Shown here in pieces: positions 60,797 through 64,000 of a DNA stretch of 64,000 nucleotides. The notes under the pieces are model-generated. The model was not told the origin of the DNA and made no database searches. It saw only the letters and a list, made by a program, of their open reading frames with translations. Source of the DNA: Gemmataceae bacterium (GTDB taxonomy: Bacteria; Planctomycetota; Planctomycetia; Gemmatales; Gemmataceae); the NCBI GenBank assembly GCA_009697105.1, contig SIAQ01000006.1, positions 1-64,000 of the forward strand, in the 5' to 3' direction. The position numbers were made by a program, and so were the translations under genes. Each line of letters opens with the position of its first letter. The first letter of the stretch is position 1.

Positions 60797-63622
60797 TCAC
60801 CGTCCCAAATACCGCCCCGTCACGCTGCGTTCGCATCGGGCCACATCCGTTGGCGTTCCGGCGATGATGATTTCGCCACCTGCTTCACCGGCGCCGGGGC
60901 CGAGGTCGATGACCCAGTCGGCTGCCGCGATCAGGTCGGGATGATGCTCGATGACGACGACGGTGTTGCCTGCCGCGGTCAGTCGGCGGAAGACGTGCAC
61001 GAGCCGAGCGACATCGACGAAGTGCAGTCCCGTCGTTGGTTCATCGAGCAGATACAATGTTTTACCGAGCGATTTTTTACCTATCTCCGTGGCGAGCTTG
61101 ACGCGTTGTGCCTCACCGCCGGACAGCGTGTTGGCGGGTTGTCCGAGGGCGACGTAGCCGAGGCCGACTTCGTCGAGGGCGTGCAGCATCGGCGCCATCG
61201 TCGGCACGTTGGCGTAGATCTGCCGAGCGTCGGCGACCGATAGCTCCAGGGCATCCGCAATCGACAGACCCCGCCAGCGAGCTTCGAGCGTGGCGGCGTT
61301 GAAACGTTTGCCCTGGCACGTTGGACAAACGAGGCGAAGCTCCGGCATCAGGGTCGAGGCGACGCGCGCTTGGCCTTGGCCCAAGCAGTCGTCACATCGG
61401 CCGCCCTTCACGTTGAAGCTAAAGCGATTCGCCTTCCAACCACGCAATTTTGCGACGCGCGTCGAAGCGTATAGTTTGCGCATCTCATCGAATAGCCCTG
61501 TGTAGCTCGCTGGATTCGAGCGCGACGATCGGCCCAACGGCTTCTGGTCAACCTCCAGCAATCGTTCGATCTGATCGATGCCGTCGATGCGGTCATGCGT
61601 GCCTGGCGTCGGCGCGAGCAGGCCGAGGTTTCGCCGAATTGCATGACAGAGAACGTCGCGGGCCAGCGAGCTTTTGCCCGAACCGCTCACGCCGGTGAGA
61701 CAGGTCCAATAGCCGAGCGGGATGGCGGCGTCAATGTTCTTGAGGTTGTGATGGCGAGCGCCGCGGATGGTGAGCCAATCGGTGTTTTCCGCTTGCGGCT
61801 TAGCGCTCGCGTGTGATGATCCGAGCGCTAAGCCGCAAGCGGAAGAGGCAGAATTGACAGGCCCGCACGCTATCAGTTGCCCGCCCGCCTTGCCTGCGCC
61901 GGGGCCGATGTCGATCCGATAGTCGGCGGCGCGGATGACGGTGGCGTCGTGTTCGACGACGATGACGGTGTTGCCTCGCGCTTGCAAGGCCCGGAGAGCG
62001 GCGAGCAGATTTTCGGTATCGCGCGGATGCAGGCCCATCGTCGGTTCGTCGAGGATGTAGCAGACGCCGATAAGGCCGCCGCCGAGATGCGTCGCCAGGC
62101 GTGCTCGTTGTGCCTCGCCGCCGGAGAGGGTTGGTGCGGGGCGATCGAGCGTCAGATAGCCGAGACCGACGTCGCGCAGAAACGTGAGCCGTTGGCCGAT
62201 CTCGGCGAGCAGCACGGCACGGGCTCGCGCGGGAGCGAAGCCCAGAGGTGAGGTACTCCGAACCGCTGGGATCCCAAGGGTTCGGAGTACCTCACCCTTG
62301 GGCTTTTGCATGATTGTCGCAAACCAAGCGACGGCGGCGTCCACCGTCATTGTCGTGATCTGGTGCAGACCCTTGTCGTGGAAGCGAACAGAGCGGACGT
62401 TGATGTTTAACCGCGCTCCGTCGCAATCGGGGCAGGTGACATAGCCACACAGCGTCAGCAAATCGCCGGCTTCGTCGTCGCCGAGTGCGATTTCGCTCCA
62501 GTGGCGTAGCATCACCAGCAAACCCGGGAACGCCGGTTGCGTCTTGTCCGTGCCGTTAAGTAATGCCGCGAATGCGTCGCTTGGCCAATCGGCGAACGGC
62601 GTTTTCGCATCGAGCGGCGCGAAGGCGTCAAGCAGCGGGCCGAACGGCTTCGCGTCCACCGTCAGTCCTTCCGGCGTCAGCTCGGCCAGGCGTTCGATGA
62701 CGCGCTGCAGCGTCCACGTCATTTCGGGAATCAGCAACTTCGGATCAAACTGCCAAACCTGTCCGAATCCGGTGCAGCTCGGGCAGGCGCCGCGCGGCTG
62801 GTTGAAGTTGAAGTCGCTCGGCTCCAGCACCGGCATCGTGCGGCGACAACGCGGGCAGTCGTACTGTGTGCAATACACGTCGTCGCGCCAGTCGTCGGTG
62901 TCGATATCGGAAACGACGATGCGCCCGCCCGAATGCTCGACGGCGATGCCCAGCGATTCGCGCAACCGCTCGGCGATGTTCGGCTTCACGAGCAAGCGAT
63001 CGACGATCAACTCGACCGTGTGCTTCTGCTTTGGATCAAGCGGCGGATTGTCGCGGATCTCGGTCAGCACGCCATCGACGCGGGCGCGCAGGAAGCCGGC
63101 CTGGCGGATGCGTTGGAAGTGGGCCTTGTGGTCGCCCGGTTCGTCAACGACGAGCGGCGCGAGGATCATGATTTTGCGGCCATCCTGCGCGAGCGTCGCA
63201 TTGACGATCTCGCCGAGCGTGTGCTTGTAGATAGGCACGTTGCAGTCCGGGCAATACGGCGTCGCGAAACGGGCGTACAGCAGACGCAGGTGATCGTGGA
63301 TCTCGGTAACCGTTGCCAAGGTACTGCGTGGCCGAGCCGCGACGGTGTTCTGTGAAACGCAGACGACCGGCGGGAGACCGTCGATGGCGTCCACATCGGG
63401 GCGTTGGAGTTGGCGGAAGAGTGCGCGTTTGTCGCCACGCAGGGTGTCGAGAAAGCGTCGGCGACCCTCGGCGTAGATCGTGTCGAAGGCGAGCGAACTT
63501 TTGCCCGACCCGCTCGGTCCGGTGATAACGGTCAGGCAATTGCGGGGGATTTGCAATGTCAAGCTACGCAGGTTATGCGTGCGCGCACCACGGATAGTTA
63601 TCCATTTCTCCAAGGTTGCCAT
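60797..63622 (-). CDS. uvrA: Excinuclease ABC subunit A with two palindrome-encoded insertions
   Basis: A 941-residue UvrA, the damage-recognition ATPase of nucleotide excision repair. ATG 63622 ([18 protein letters not shown]) follows AAGGAA; upstream frame is read-through. Both ABC modules are complete: Walker [10 protein letters not shown] and GVSGSGKSS, signatures LSGGE twice, Walker B ILDEP and LLDEP. Zinc-finger cysteines (CPRC...CPSC; CDDC...CPTC) and the UvrB-binding region (about 120-240) are present. Two family palindromes are in frame: residues about 440-462 (family B, ...EVLRTLGIP...) and about 593-612 (family A, ...[20 protein letters not shown]...), both at variable linkers. Confidence 0.95.
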   Translation of the reverse strand: MATLEKWITIRGARTHNLRSLTLQIPRNCLTVITGPSGSGKSSLAFDTIYAEGRRRFLDTLRGDKRALFRQLQRPDVDAIDGLPPVVCVSQNTVAARPRSTLATVTEIHDHLRLLYARFATPYCPDCNVPIYKHTLGEIVNATLAQDGRKIMILAPLVVDEPGDHKAHFQRIRQAGFLRARVDGVLTEIRDNPPLDPKQKHTVELIVDRLLVKPNIAERLRESLGIAVEHSGGRIVVSDIDTDDWRDDVYCTQYDCPRCRRTMPVLEPSDFNFNQPRGACPSCTGFGQVWQFDPKLLIPEMTWTLQRVIERLAELTPEGLTVDAKPFGPLLDAFAPLDAKTPFADWPSDAFAALLNGTDKTQPAFPGLLVMLRHWSEIALGDDEAGDLLTLCGYVTCPDCDGARLNINVRSVRFHDKGLHQITTMTVDAAVAWFATIMQKPKGEVLRTLGIPAVRSTSPLGFAPARARAVLLAEIGQRLTFLRDVGLGYLTLDRPAPTLSGGEAQRARLATHLGGGLIGVCYILDEPTMGLHPRDTENLLAALRALQARGNTVIVVEHDATVIRAADYRIDIGPGAGKAGGQLIACGPVNSASSACGLALGSSHASAKPQAENTDWLTIRGARHHNLKNIDAAIPLGYWTCLTGVSGSGKSSLARDVLCHAIRRNLGLLAPTPGTHDRIDGIDQIERLLEVDQKPLGRSSRSNPASYTGLFDEMRKLYASTRVAKLRGWKANRFSFNVKGGRCDDCLGQGQARVASTLMPELRLVCPTCQGKRFNAATLEARWRGLSIADALELSVADARQIYANVPTMAPMLHALDEVGLGYVALGQPANTLSGGEAQRVKLATEIGKKSLGKTLYLLDEPTTGLHFVDVARLVHVFRRLTAAGNTVVVIEHHPDLIAAADWVIDLGPGAGEAGGEIIIAGTPTDVARCERSVTGRYLGR
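61787..61844 (-). repeat. Palindromic repeat family A inside uvrA (A6)
   Basis: Arms 61787-61809 and 61822-61844 are perfectly complementary (23 bp) with a 12-base loop, inside the uvrA coding frame, between the two ABC modules. It encodes [20 protein letters not shown] in the gene's frame. Confidence 0.95.
62238..62305 (-). repeat. Palindromic repeat family B inside uvrA (B9)
   Basis: A 68-base family B element whose arms abut directly at GGGATCCC, so it has no loop, unlike the other copies (10-19 bases). It is in frame in uvrA, in the linker before the first signature motif, and encodes about 23 residues ([20 protein letters not shown] and LGF). Confidence 0.95.
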
Positions 63623-63726
63623 CGATTTCCTTGACCTCGAAAGCCGACGGGGAAAGGCTCTTGTATCAAACATTGGACGCCATGAGTCACTGTGTAGTTT
63701 ACATGGTTTTCGCCCGTACAGATTCC

Positions 63727-63782
63727 GCCGCTTGCGGCTTAGCGCTCGCAAGGCGCCGCGCGAGCGCTAAGCCGCAAGCGGC
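63727..63782. repeat. Palindromic repeat family A, copy A7
   Basis: Arms 63727-63748 and 63761-63782 are perfectly complementary (22 bp) around a 12-base loop. It lies about 100 bases upstream of the uvrA start, in its putative promoter or leader region, so uvrA carries the same family both in front and inside. Confidence 0.95.
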
Positions 63783-63960
63783 AAAACGGGCTGGTATCAT
63801 CCTTACCATCCCTGTTCGCGAAGATTCCCAGGGAAGCGGATTTTCTCAAGAAATCGGCTATGCGGTCCGATCCAAGTGAGGATACCCCGCGCTGCGTCCG
63901 GTCGATCCGCGTGCGTTCATTGGCAACACCGAGTCATCTATTAAATTCGAGGCAAATCCC

Positions 63961-64000
63961 ATGCGGGTATTGTCCTGCATGATCCTGTTGGGGGTGCTGT
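63961..64000 (+). CDS. Start of an exported protein, 3' end off window
   Basis: ATG 63961 after GAGG (63942-63945 region) opens MRVLSCMILLGVL, a typical hydrophobic signal-peptide start. Only 13 codons are visible, so the product cannot be named. The 180 bp before it, beyond repeat A7, show no other feature. Confidence 0.4.
   Translation, partial: MRVLSCMILLGVL

Overview
The window is a high-GC bacterial chromosome segment, most likely from the Planctomycetota (Planctomycetia, Gemmata/Pirellula-like). The evidence is a Cys-rich YTV-repeat wall protein (26377-28407), a tetrahydromethanopterin-type formyltransferase beside a folate cyclo-ligase (42275-43890), two sets of BatA/von Willebrand A (VWA) membrane proteins with a MoxR ATPase, a surface fibronectin-III protein with a planctomycete-style LEAR-type N-terminal motif, a VPS10-type propeller carrying PDZ domains, and a haem-c/copper-monooxygenase-like protein. 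I see no rRNA, tRNA, CRISPR array, transposase or phage genes.

Layout. 1-4.6 kb: a sugar-hydrolase-like protein, an ABC ATPase, an Rrf2 regulator and glnA. 4.8-10.2 kb: BatA-like, VWA and small membrane genes in a row. 10.4-17.1 kb: a DtxR-type regulator, an unknown protein, a 52-residue membrane protein, hisF, a PilT-like ATPase, a membrane-anchored GspE/PilB-like ATPase and a CvpA-like protein. 17.6-26.1 kb: a TPP enzyme, two translationally coupled glycosyltransferases (GT39, GT87), the fibronectin protein, a PDZ-M6 metalloprotease and a VanZ-like protein. 26.4-36.4 kb: the YTV protein, an NtrC-type regulator, the VPS10-PDZ protein, a small membrane protein and a coupled Fe-ADH/PfkB kinase pair. 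36.5-46 kb, mostly minus strand: O-methyltransferase/hydrolase/YciI operon, DUF6580-like protein, class V aminotransferase, isochorismatase, Uma2, Ftr, 5-FCL, RarD and nadA. 46.3-52.1 kb: outer-membrane beta-barrel, redoxin, haem/copper protein, esterase and an orphan. 52.2-64 kb: large VWA protein, NHL lipoprotein, MoxR, pyruvate kinase, a three-gene small-protein operon, uvrA and the start of a signal-peptide protein.

The genes are mostly single or short operons without a shared pathway. What unites the window is an exceptional density of long palindromic repeats: about 35 elements of roughly a dozen families, many with perfect 17-36 bp arms, in almost every larger intergenic gap. Several are nested inside one another like Russian dolls, one supplies the stop codons of both flanking convergent genes, and two unrelated families sit in frame inside uvrA, adding about 20 residues each at linkers. 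A second repeat type couples a TTGACA-N18-TACGAT promoter-like sequence to a related hairpin. I consider this repeat system the most interesting content of the window.
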